Assembly: GCA_013399875.1 (NCBI GenBank)
Contig: VXAZ01010513.1
Span: 361,216 to 425,215, forward strand
Reading direction: 5' to 3'
DNA: 64,000 bases
Origin: Gymnorhina tibicen
Lineage: Eukaryota > Chordata > Aves > Passeriformes > Artamidae
Shown: positions 10,791 to 23,000 of the stretch, piece after piece
Position numbering within the stretch: the first letter of the stretch is position 1
How the letters are laid out: the number at the start of each line of letters is the position of its first letter
Program-made: the position numbers and the translations under genes
Notes under the pieces: generated by a model
The model's input: the letters and a program-made list of their open reading frames with translations, nothing else
The model's database searches: none
Told to the model about the DNA's origin: nothing

Positions 10791-13700
10791 GCCTTATTTA
10801 AATCGTTTTCTTGACTCTTATGCCAGCCCACAAAACACTGCTACAGAGACAAAGAAATGATTCTCCTTGAACCTCTGTGAATCTTGGGACAGAATTTACT
10901 CACTTAAAGCAAAAGAAGCAAGTGAATGGACATGGGATTTGCTCAAGACCAGGCACAGAGGCCATTGTGAAGGTGGGGCTGGAAACCTTGAGTTTTTAAT
11001 CCCAGGCATCTCCCTGTGTTTAGCTAGGGAAGATTTCTTGGAGGGTGTTGGAAGATTTCTTGCTGGAGGTTGGATGCATGCTTAACAATTCCCAAGTTCC
11101 AAACATATTTTCAGGTATTATTATTTAAGTGATTAATGTTTAAGTTTTGTGAACACAAGCTGTTTTGGCAAGGAAAATGCTATATATAGCTTCATGGTAT
11201 CCAAGTGAGATTTATTCTTCTAGCATGAGGTATGAGTAAACTGGCTGTGGGCCTATCTAGCTTTTTGATAATGACATCATGGTTGGTAAGGCTGACTACC
11301 TTGATAAGAGCAACAAACCTGAGCTCAGAGTTTCTCCTGAAGTTTCTGAAATCCCCAAGTGGATTCATTTATGCTTAGGATGTTCAGTTCTTTCAAGGGT
11401 GTGCCATTAAGTATGCTGTTGCTAACATAAGGTCAGAATCCTTAGAGCTAAGCTGCAGCTTTTCAGCAAGCTTAGAACTCCTGTGGCATTGCTCTGCAAG
11501 GCAGGTGGAAGGTCAGTGCTCAGAGCAGAGCCCCCCAGCCTGCTGCTCCTGTATCCTCACATCTAAGCAAAATTTAATATGGGAAATTAAGAAAAAAAAA
11601 ATTATATTTTGACCTTTCCTATTAGAAATGACAGAAGTCAGAGAGGGAAGTTCTTTATGTTGCTCTGTACAGAGCATCATCCTCTTGGCTAATGCCCTCC
11701 CATCCTGCCTTCAGGACAGCAGTGTAGCTACATGCTGGCTGGTGAACTAGGGAAGGCAAACAAACTTACCCTTGCCTGAGAGGAGAGACAGCAGAGACCC
11801 ACAGGAGCCACAAGATGCTTTGTCATGCTCCCCATGCAGTTGGGTAAACTGGGCCGTTTTGGCTGCCTTGCTGTGCAGCTGACTTGTTTTAGGATGGTAG
11901 ATCAGCTCTGTAGGCACTGAACAAGAAAAAGCAGTACCCAGGAATCAGCAAGACTCTTTTAGCTCCTGGGTGGGGAGGAAGGGGGAGACTAGCAAACAGG
12001 GAGGGGAGAAAGTCCATTTCCCGATAAGCCTGTTGAAAGGTTGAAAACAGGGAGAAGTGTGCTTTTCTGCTCAAAGTTTACTTATTGATAGGGACTTGGT
12101 TCTTGGCTGCTTCTGCTTCTTGGTGCATATGTTTAGAATTTGTAGAGCTTTATGTTCTGCTTCAGCAAATTATAATGTCAAGTGGGGAGAATGGTAAACT
12201 ACCAGGACACTCGCAGGGGATGACATCTGTTACCACTATTTTATATGGGCTTTTATTCAATTTTGTCATCAGTAGTCCTCATGATTGCTTCAGTGTTGTC
12301 ATCATGTTAGAACACACAGACACACGCACACACACACACGGAGTGTATTTGATTATAGATTTATCTATCTGTCTTTATACACTAATTTTCTGTGCATTGG
12401 TAGGATCATGGAACTGATGTGACTTCTAATAAACAACTGAAATGAAATCTCACTTCACAAGAAGAAACTTCATGCTGAAGACATTCCTGATCTGGACTAT
12501 TGGAATTCCTTATCTCGTGCTTGTGAGATATTTTCCTTTACAAAAATATTCTTCAGTTCCGTCAAAAAAGTTTGCCTTCCCCTGTTACAATTAACCACAC
12601 ACACTCATGAAACAGCAATGAATACATATTTTCACTTTTCATTCTTTCTCTTGTTTTTGCTTCATGACGCTGTAGTGCTTTTTCTGGTTGGTCTATTGTT
12701 TTCCCTGGATGTTCAATGCCTTGTTTGTGCTGATTTTTATCATAGCAGCAAGAATAAAGTATATTTTATAATAGGGAGATGAGACTATGAATACTAAGCC
12801 ACAAAAACTACTATATGTTACAGAGAGAAGTGTTGTACACAAAATTGTTTGATCCTAAACAAGAGTTTAGTAACACTTCGATTTTTATAGATTGTGATTT
12901 CAGTTCTTTTTATTAGAGAAAAAAAATCTGCAAAATCATGCCAGTGGAAGGTTATAACATTTCTTTGCCAGACTTATATTTTCCTAGATGAAAGGTACTG
13001 AATTTTAAGATATATATCATTGTACTCCATGTTGCTTGTGCCTTCCTGGATCAAAAATTTTGGTCATAAATTCAGTAAATATTAAGACATCTATCAAAAA
13101 GCACATACATTAAAAAAAAATCTTCTTTGGACATAACAGGTTTGACTGATTACACTTTATTTTAACAAACACTATTGTAAGAGTATCATTTAGCTTTAAC
13201 GAGAATTTTCAGAATTATGTAACGTTTGTCAGGAAATTCATACAAGTTTCTTTTATAGAGGTTTCTTAAGGTTAATACCATGATCATTAGTTCTTGTTTT
13301 TCCTCTCCTCCTCTTTAAGGCTTCAAAGAACTGAAGGTACCCTTATTCTAATAAAAAGCATAAGATATTCATGCAGAACCAAGGTTAGAGTTTTAAAGTC
13401 TCATCCCAGAATGGCATTAGCAAAACATACAAGACTGGTGTTCATAGATACCTGTTTTTTATTACAAATTAGGGTAACAGATGAGTTTTTAATTATGCTG
13501 TGTTGTAGTTTTGGATCATATTTTCAGCTACATTTCAGACATTATAATTTATTGTTTTTCCATGAAACCAGTGAAGCTGCATGTCCTGGGGTCCAGATTC
13601 AGTCACCCACACACGACTGCTGCCATATGAGGTATTCTTAAGGAGCCTGCCTGTCCTCTGACTGGCCCTGCTTCCCTCCATGGGTCCTGTGTTATGTCTA

Positions 13701-15549
13701 CCAGCTCAGATGGCATCTCAGAGGACGCTGCACACCTATGGCCAGTCAACACACCAGTCCTGCCTCCCATGAGGTCACTTTACAACTTTTTGAGATTGGA
13801 GAGAAGGAATGAATAGATTAAAATACATGTCTTCTGGAAAATCTTTGGGGACTGTTCTTGCAGTGATTTTTTATTTAAAGCCACCTGTCCCTCTAATTTA
13901 TATCCATTTTGACCTGACAACCATTTCTCTTATTTTTCTTACTCTTTTAAAACGCATTTAGTGGGTAAGTGCTGGCAAAAAGCCTGACCTACTATCACCA
14001 AGTAGTGCCATCAAGTCTGATGTATTAACTGTCTTGGTTAACCTTCAAGGTTAACAGGGAGATGCTCTTAGCTAAGTGTTTCATATCCTCATTAATCCAT
14101 ATTGCTGGAACACAGCAAAGGCTTGGGAATATTTCTCAGTAGAGTGCAGAGGACATAGTAAGGATTTTCTTGCCTTCAGCGGAGCAAGAAGAATTAATAA
14201 GCTTTAAAACTACTCTTCTGCTAACATATTTCTGCGTCACCTCCTCCTATTCTGTGAAAGTTTTAATGTTGAAATTGTCAGTATAAGAGAAGAGCTTTTT
14301 GTGCCTTTTCTGAAGATGGGTAGAACCAGATAATGAAAGAAAGTATTAATAATTAAAAGATGCAATAACCTCATCTGATAGATGGGAGTTCCTTTCTTCC
14401 CTAGGAAATGTGGACAACAGGAATAAACAATGAAAAATTATTTCATACCCTTTCCTACACTTTCGTAATACTAACATTAACTGCTACAACACCGGATAGT
14501 TTTCTCTTTCCAGAAGTATATTTACTGTTTCAGTTTACCTAGATTTTTGGCATCACTGACATCCTGGAGCAATAAATTCCAAGATCAAATTGCATAACAA
14601 GATTTATATCTGCTACTTCCTGACACAGGTAAATGCCTTGTTGTTCTTATTCTTATCACAAGGAATAGAAACATAACTTCTCTGAACCTTTGCAAAGACA
14701 TATGGTTCCACACTTTGTAAGTCTTCCAGGTTTAATAATTTTGCTGTTTCAGTCACTATTTTCTGTCATCTTTCTCCAAGTCTCCTCTAGCTGCAGAATC
14801 TGCACTCATATTGCAGGACCCATTCATGCTAAAAATTTGTTATATATTTCACTGTTATTTTTTTACTGGATTTCACTCCACTATGGTTTTTCATTCACTA
14901 GTTGAGTGGTTTATAGATTACTATGCAACCTGGGCTTTGTGTTTGAACTAATCAGGATCCTGGCAGAAGTATAAAAACAGCATATTGAATAATTGTTGGA
15001 AAGTTGTCACCAGCAGCTCCCATATGTTTTCTGAGTCTTCCAGCTTATTTAGTAAGATCCTTGAATGTGTTCAGATATCCATTTATCTGGTTATGTTGCA
15101 GAATTGTAACTCTGAAATGTGTATTAATAGGTACTTTAGCATTAGTCAAAGAAAATTGATTATGAAAGAGTTAATAGATAGGGCATGGGTAAAATTCTGC
15201 TTTATACTTACAGTATTTGAAAGTTAGTGGTCCTAATTTGTTTTAAGCACTTAAAATCATGTAGCCTTACAGAGTTCTGGCCATCTTTGCTAGCAAAATG
15301 AACACGGGTATCTTCGCCAGCTTAATTACGAACTCTTTGTTCTCAACCATAAATCAATATTAACAAATCCTTGCATTCATCTGCAGTTAAAAAGAGTCAG
15401 GCACCCCGTGGTTGCTGGAGGATCACTGCTCCTGCTGGGAAGCAGCCTAAGGTCATGGTGGTGGAAAGGGGCTGAAGGTGGAAGGGTGGTGCCTGCATGT
15501 GACCACCAGCAGAGACCCATCTTTGATTCCTCCAGCTGTGCAGCAGATC
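10791..15549. other. Non-coding stretch, one CA repeat
   Basis: No gene is recognised. It contains a short CA microsatellite at 12312-12341 and a 19-base near-palindrome at 14037-14055. The 110- and 115-codon frames at 12085-12417 and 13294-13641 have no recognisable motif. Confidence 0.55.
12312..12341. repeat. CA dinucleotide microsatellite
   Basis: A short imperfect CA run (ACACAGACACACGCACACAC...) of about 30 bases. It is a typical polymorphic dinucleotide repeat. Confidence 0.85.
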
Positions 15550-16340
15550 AAAACTCCCACCCAACTTGGTGTCAGCTGCAAACTGCTCTGGCCTCAATCC
15601 CCTTGTCCACATCATTGATAAGGAAAACACTTCCTAACACACAAGGCTACCCAAGCACTTCTCCTTCCTCGCCTGTCCCTTCTGTAGAGTTTAGAGTAAA
15701 CTTGCTGCACTCCAGTTATAGGAGTTATCCCACCAGATCTGTGATAGCAGCTGTGTCTTAGTTTTGTTACTACGCAGTGGCTTCCCACTCCTGTGTGTTG
15801 CCCATATTGTGTGCATTGGAGTAGAGGCACTGCAACTGGGCTATTATCTTGCCACCTTTTGAGGGGAAGCATCCTTAATTTCTACAAGAAAATAGGCACT
15901 TCCGCAATTTCTAACACATCAATAACCCTTGAATCTTTGCTGCTGCTTGGATCTCCATTCCCTACCTCCACTGAAATGGCAGCCCAAAGGACCTTGCAAG
16001 CACATTATCCTTCAAACACCGGTGTGTTGCCCCAGGCTTATGACTAGTGAGCCCGCTTTTATCGCCTTCTCCTTGCAAATTTAGTTTAAAGCTCTTTTTA
16101 TAACCCCTGCTGACTCCTGTGCAAAGATTCTTTTCCCTCTTTGAGACAGGTGCACTCTGTCTGTCACCAGCAACCCTGATATCATGTGAACCAACCCATG
16201 AAGAAAACACCCAAAACTCTGCTGGTGACACCAGGCTCAGAGCCAGTTATTGATCTGCTGGGTCCTTCTGTTTCTTCCCTCACAATTCCCTGCATCTGGA
16301 AGGATAGAGTATAACACTACTTTTGCTCCTGAGCATGATT
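15550..16340 (-). mobile_element. CR1 LINE fragment with large internal deletion
   Basis: On the minus strand this is a decayed CR1 non-LTR retrotransposon. Positions 15880-16340 match the upstream part of bird CR1 copies as I remember them. Positions 15633-15692 encode KLYRRDRRGRRSAWVALCVR, the endonuclease motif that normally reads KLFRRDRxGRRGGGVALYV. Directly after it, 15584-15625 gives FLINDVDKGIEARA, and a frameshift later 15556-15582 gives FAADTKLGG; these belong to the reverse transcriptase active-site region (normally INDLDxGIE...FADDTKLGG). The endonuclease C-terminus and most of the polymerase are therefore missing. The first catalytic Asp of FADD is Ala, so the copy is dead. The border at 15550 is approximate. 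Confidence 0.88.
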
Positions 16341-16619
16341 TCTGAGTAGTAAATAGATAAGCTCACACAGCTGCCTGTGTGCATTCTGGTATTCATTAAG
16401 AAAGAGGAATATACATTGAAGTGCCTGGTCAACAAATGTTAAATACATCACACTCTACATTTGCATTACTTTTAATGATGATATCATACCAGTACCACTG
16501 ATATCTGAGCCATGAGCAACTGTTCTGGAATCCATCAAAATCACAAGGTGAGATATTAATATTAAGAATTTTATGGTTTTCATTCAGTACCTGAATGAGC
16601 ATTAACACTCCTAAAGGGT
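16341..16619. other. Spacer between two CR1 fragments
   Basis: This AT-rich spacer separates a minus-strand CR1 from a plus-strand CR1. No target duplication or other element is visible. Confidence 0.5.
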
Positions 16620-16801
16620 TGTTGAGCAGTGGACCCAGCTGCTCAGGGAAGTGGTGGAGTCACCATTCCTAGAAGTGTTCAAGAAATGACTCAACATCGC
16701 ACTTAATGTTGTGGTTTAGTTGTCATAGTGGTGTTCAAAGGCCAGACTCGATGATCCTGAAGGTGTTTTCCAAGCTCAATGATTCTATGATTTTATGATA
16801 A
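16620..16801 (+). mobile_element. CR1 LINE 3' end
   Basis: This matches the last 180 bases of CR1: a GCTCAGGGAAGTGGTGGAGT block from the end of ORF2, GGTTTAG, then GACTCGATGATC, and the 3' tail ATGATTCTATGATTTTATGA. It is 5'-truncated, as most CR1 copies are. Point changes and in-frame stops show it is old. No coding capacity remains. Confidence 0.93.
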
Positions 16802-19800
16802 GCGAAATATATTTTTCATATGTTTACGTAATTATTTGCAAAGCAACCTGCAAGATCTAGGAACCTTTTGGAAGAGAATTTCTACTAGTTATTTCTGTAT
16901 AGTTTATTTGTGAGAAGGAAAGACATTCTTCATGCCTGCTATCAGTAAAAAGGGCCTATGCAGAAGGGCCTAGGCAGTCTATGAATATGAAGCCATAAAT
17001 ATTCAAGGACTTGTCTAGAGATCCTCTGAAGAACATATTCTGCTCATCTATCTAACCACCCATCCATCTAATAGTCAGGGATAAACTATTTACAGTGAAT
17101 ATTTTTTAGGCTTAGCCATTTCCCCCTTTGCAAATTATCCAGAAAAAGATGATGATTCTTATGACAGGTGCATATTTTCTACTTAGAATGAAGTTTAGGA
17201 TGTGGCTGAGTGCATGACTTCTTTCTAACTATTTTCTACTAGTTCTGATTTCTAAGGAAAGAGTGAATTAAGCAAATGAGAATTTGGGGGCTTGCTGTGG
17301 TGGCAATTCTTTGGAAGGTGAAAGCACAAAGAGCAGGGAAAAAGGGTTATTTGCAGAAAAAAAATGGGATCCTAGAAGATACGGGAATGGACTCACCTCT
17401 CAAGACAGAAGGGAGTGGCTGAAGTTGCTTTTTCCACTGGATAAAAGAGAAGTGGGGTTTCAAGAAAAAGAGAGCTTTGGAAATCCCTGGGAGCAGGGCC
17501 TGGATCTTGTCACAGAGAGTTGGACGTAAAGGGAAAAAACTGACTTCAACACTATATTTTACTAGACTAGGTGTCAAAAAAGACACCTATGGTGTATGCA
17601 TAAAGAATAACTGGCTGATGGATATTCTAGGATGTCTGATGGGTTTGTAGGCAAACAGTCCTCTTCACGGCAGTAGCCAGATGCATTTATTTTTGCTTCC
17701 TTTGGTGCAGTCACAGTTGTCCTTGCAAACCATGGGAACACTGCATGTGATCCCACCTGTGATGGGGACCCCTGCACAGCCTCATTTTCACTTGTCCAAG
17801 GGCTCAGAAATTTCTTGATGCCTTTTCTCTTGAAATAAATGGCTTTCCCTCCTCACCCTGTGTGTGTCAGGATGTCTGGGATGTGTGAGTGTACATTCTG
17901 ACAACACCCACACAGATGCATGTTTGGATAGTAAACAGGAGACTCTTATTTAAATGTTGCGAACTGTTCAGGAGTGTGGCTTTTGCTTTGTTTGCTGAGC
18001 CATATTTAAGGTCTTTCCAAGACCTTGAGGAACAAGTAAAATTGGCAACCCTTTCTGCAGTTCTCCTGGCCTGTGGCACGCCTTGGTTGCCACAGCTTTG
18101 CAGGCTTGCAGGGTGCCCAGGGAGCCCAGGGGCAGTGAGATAGAGGGGCGGACAAAGGGCAGTGCAGCTTTTGATTTTCCATGCTCAGCACTACAGTCAC
18201 AAGTTTAACAGCATGGCATTACAAATAGAAAATAGAATGTTTCTTTTCTGTCTCTAAATGTAATTTTTTATATGTTTTAAAATAACTTTCTACCTAGTTA
18301 CTGCTTTGCAACGGGCAGGTGATAAGTCAGAATACCAGAAGCTATTGTCCTGTAGTGAACCCTCTCTATTGCTTACTCAAGCCTAACAGTACATACTGCA
18401 TGACATCAGCAACCCAATGACTCATACACCAAGATACCATAGGTGTGCTCCTATATCCTGGAGATCAGACAAATCCCACGCAGAATTGGCTTGTTTTTCC
18501 TATCTTGTTATGGAAACTGCGTTCATGGGCTTTAATAGCATTAAACAACTGTAAATGAAGTCTTTCTGTTTCTTATCGGAAGATAAACTGCCTGTTTAAA
18601 AAAGGTGTTGCCAAGCCCAGGAGAGCCTCTTAGAAGGCTACAGGCTGCAGACTGTAGCAATGTAGGGGGAAATTTTGCATGTAAAATATTTAATATTTCC
18701 ACAGTGAACACCTGTAATCCTGTTCTGGGGGAAAGTCCAACTAGTTTGAAGCCTTGGACACATCTGAAGATTGAACAAGATTAGTAGTTTGATATATAGT
18801 AAAAAATGTATAAAAAAGGATACAAGCTGCCTAGGCGCAGGGTGACACTACAGCTCCTCCTCCTTTTGCAAAAATAAAACTATAGATAAAGAGTACTTAT
18901 AGGCAGGTGAGAACTTTTGTTTCTAAAAAACAACAGCAGGTAGTTTCACTGAAGGCATTTAATAAAGCTCTGTTTCCCTTCAATTCTGATTTACTTAAAC
19001 AACTTCTTACACATCCCATTCCAATTAATTTGTAGGATAATGACTTTTACCTGCTTGCCTCTTTGATCTCTCTGATAACTTTTCCATGTAATATTTGCTT
19101 CAGTTCCTCTTCATGGCATCTAGATATGGAGGAGGCATTAGGGCGCCTGCTGAAGCAGGCTGGAATAGTCCCACAAAACTTCAGAAGAAAAAACAGGGGG
19201 AAGAAAACTTGAAGGTTGAGTGTTGTGGATGATTGGCTCCCCCTCAAAAGGCTTGGTGGTTTAATAAAGGAAAGACTTGCTTGGTTATCCAAAAACCAGG
19301 CTAAGAACCTTATAAACACAGGCTCACTCAAGAAGTTTCTGGAATTTTCTATTTCACATCAAAAAAAGGAAAAAAATGCATAGCCCTTCATATGGCATTT
19401 CAGTATTCCTGCTTCTATTCTCAGCTGAAACAGAGAAGGGTAGAGTCACCAACAAACTCAAAATAATGACAGCATTACAGCAAGAGCATGCTGAATCTCA
19501 CATAAATGATCTAAACATCATGAAAAGTTTCAAAAAGGGGGCAGCAACTGAACCTGGGTCTGCTACATCTCGTGCTCAGTGGTGCCTTTGAGCTGTGAAT
19601 GACGACGGGAGCCTGCAGAAGCAGGAGGTGCTCCGTTTGTATTTGTATTTCCATGGCAATGCAACAAAGGAGTTGTTTGGTCTCCTTTCCTCAGGAGATC
19701 TGCCAAATCACTCCTCTTTATAGAGCAAGCTGGAAGAAGGAATACAGTTGGCATTCTTGTGGAAAATTTAACCTTTTTGCAGCTTCATGCAAGTTGCAGA

Positions 19801-19929
19801 TATCATTCAAGTGTTTCATGAATATTTTTAATTACCAAAGATTTAGTGTAATTTTGTACTGGTGCTTTAAATGCTTGGTTGTCTGAACTGATTCTTGTTT
19901 TCTCATGCACTTTCTCGTTTTTGTGATAT
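16802..19929. other. Non-coding stretch, no gene seen
   Basis: No exon or transposon is recognised. A small direct repeat (GGGCCTANGCAG) occurs at about 16953-16978. Moderately GC-rich DNA at 18040-18170 shows no CpG enrichment. Confidence 0.55.
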
Positions 19930-20070
19930 AGAATCATAGAACAGTTTGGGTTGGAAGGGACCTTAAAGATCATCTAATTCCAACACCTTGTCATGAGCAG
20001 GGACAGTTTTCACTGACCAGGTTGCTCAGAGCTCAATCCAACATTGTTCTGAACACTTCCAGGGATGTAC
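19930..20070 (-). mobile_element. CR1 LINE 3' end, reverse orientation
   Basis: The plus strand reads AGAATCATAGAACAGTTTGG followed by GTTGGAAGGGACCTTAAAGATCATC. This is the reverse complement of the CR1 3' tail and the adjoining 3' untranslated region, continuing to the end-of-ORF2 region near CCAGGGATG (20059-20067). It is 5'-truncated, about 140 bases long, and has no coding capacity. Confidence 0.95.
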
Positions 20071-23000
20071 GTGAATCTAACTTTCAAGGTTCATTAATTT
20101 AATATTTTTAACACTGAAATTTCTGGATGTGAAAGGCCTTTATAAGCCCTGCTATAAACTCGCGAGATAGGACAGACTGGGAAACTGAAACACCAGAGAG
20201 GTAAAGAAGATGTTTGCAAGTCTCTAATATTGTGAAGCCTGCTAATGATAACTGTGTTGGGAGATGTTCTACTGGGCCCCATAGACCTGTAGACTTCCTG
20301 CACCCAAAAAGCAGATCTGAGGGCTGCAGAGGGGTAGTGGTATCCGTAGGTTTGACCCCATCTCTCAGCAGTTCAATAACAGAGTTCTGAAGAGACAAAG
20401 AAAGACAGGAAAAAAACCTACCAGCTTACTCTCATCCTTCAGTTGCAGAATATGTTACATAAGTGTGGTGATCATATAAGGCAGCAAGTAGACTTGCAGA
20501 AAGGGAGGTCACACCAGGGCGTTCATACTTGATCCAGGCATTTAACTGGAACAGCCAACTGAGTGAGGCTGCTTCCTCAGCTGGCTCAGTGCAGTTACAC
20601 TCTTGCCATGACCTATCCTGCCTTCCTTCCTGGGCTGCTGCTGAGGTTTTCTAGGATCCTGTCAGGTGTATATCTGCTCTGACACTTCAGGTCTCATACA
20701 GTAATTGCTGTCTGCGTGTGCTAAGCACAAAATTGCAGCATGATGAATAGCTGTGATTAATCCGGGAAGTTAAAGTAGGAGCACACCAAATTTGGAGCTG
20801 GCTTATTTAACTGAGAATCTCCTGGTGTACTTCTGGTTTGATATTGAAGGTGATTTGGGTTTGACTGAAAGCCTAGTAGAACCAGCTGAAGTCTTTTTCT
20901 GGGTTTCAGTGTATGTGAAGGTCTATATGAGAATGAAAGAGATGAATTTAAAATACTGTATGATATTTAGCTGAGCGAGCTTAAGTGCTTGAAACCCAGA
21001 AGCTGAGGGTGTGAGTCAGTCAAGGGATAATAAGCAGCTCCTCCTTGTGCCTTGAATGATGGCGTTATACTTTATGATGGCAGGAGCAACATGAGAAATG
21101 AGAAAAGCAAAATTTTATCTGATGTGTGAAATGTCATGAGGGCAAATATCACATACAATAAGTATGAGCAATAGAATGCATTGACTGACAGAAACTCTCC
21201 ATTTCTGGAATAAAAAGGATCACATTTTTGTACTAAACAAATACGAAGCTACTTCTGTTTTAGAAATATCCATGAATGGTCTAATCCCAGGCAAAGTGTT
21301 GTATCCTTTCTTTTCCTGCAATCCAAGTTTTAAATAGAAAATTTATTCCTCTATGTCTGACACTAAATAATTCAACAAAATGCTGTAGCTGCCATGAGAG
21401 AGGATCCTGTGGACCACTCACTTGTAAAACCAGTCCGATTAGCTAGCAACTAACTGCTTACAGGAATATGTTTTTTCAACATTTTGCTTCATGTTTTGGG
21501 TGCTCACTGAGAACACACATAATTATCATATTTTTCCCCATGACAAGGCTTTTTTACAGAATTTTTTAAAATCATAGCTCAAAATTCCTCATGAGAGCTG
21601 TGAGAGCATAGTTACAGAGAAAATATAAGTTAGTCAAGGTCATGGCCACTACATTTAGATGACTACATCTAATTTTTAATGGTGTTGTTTTATGCCACCG
21701 TTGTCTTGCCTTCTTGTTCACCTCAATCACATTTTCACACTGTAGATCTTAATAATTAGGGTGAGACGGAATCCTATGTAATTTGAGTGTGCTTTTTGTT
21801 AGACAGTCTTTCAGACTTTCTGCCTTGTGTCATTATGCGTAAGCATACTATTACTCCTATGGAGTAGCATTTCCGTGTGGAAATGGAATATGGAAGAAGC
21901 CTCATAGCCTCAGCAGGTGATCAGGGCATGTGTAGTAAAATCACAGTCCTATCCCTGCGTGGATTTCAGCTGGAGGTTACAAACACATAAGCTGTAACTT
22001 TCCTACATTTCCTACCATTGCTGACATCATTGGGTCACTTGCTGACAGGATGTTTACATGTAAAGTTATGTAAACATCTAGAACTTCCAGACACAGTATA
22101 GGACTTGTTTGGAGTGTCTAAATCACTACCAACACTAAGTGGAGCATGTTGAGTTCAGCTGAGTTTGTCCAAAGGTGATGTTGATCATCCATTTGCTTTT
22201 CTTCTCTGGAGACCCAAAAAGATGAACCAGTTTTTTTCCTGTTGGGATCTTATCCCTGAATTTTCAAAAATCTGGCACTTGATCATACCAGGCTTCTGCC
22301 TGGCCAATCATGAGTTCCACTTAGTGAATTACCAGCTTTTTATCAGCTTGGATTAGCATCAGAATAAATTGCATTAGTCCTCCAAGGATCCTAGAGAGAA
22401 GTCATGTAGGGCTGTATGCACCAGTATTGGTGGTAAAATAGGGTAGCCAGAAAGGTAAAAGAACAAAATTAGATGTCTGTAAAGGCAAAGTAAGTAATAT
22501 ATCTTGCAAGCAGAAGTTTCTTCTTACTGCAGAAGTGACATAGTTCTGCCTAAAGACTTTTTGTCAAAACAGACTTTTTCTATTTCATTTAATAACAGGT
22601 ATTACACACGTATGCAGTATTTATTGTGGATATGTTCATGCATAGTATATATTTCAAAGTCTAAAACAATAATATCTCTCATCTCTTGCTCTAGAAAGGA
22701 TTCAGAAACAGCAGAGTTATTTGACCAAATTATGCTAGCTTACGTTCATTTCAGTGAAAATATTTCATGCTTATTTTGGGGAAATATTATCATATAATTT
22801 CCTGGATGTATTTGGTTCATACATAGCAGATATTTTTAAAAAATAAATTTTGAAGTTGTTTGTTTTGCTTGTAAGCAGTTCCCACTGAATCAGATCCAAA
22901 CCAAATCTACTCTTTCCCAAGAAATGGTTCTCTGGAAAACAATATATTTTGAATCTGGAGATTAGACCTAAGATTCGATTGCAGGAGTTGATATATTGCT

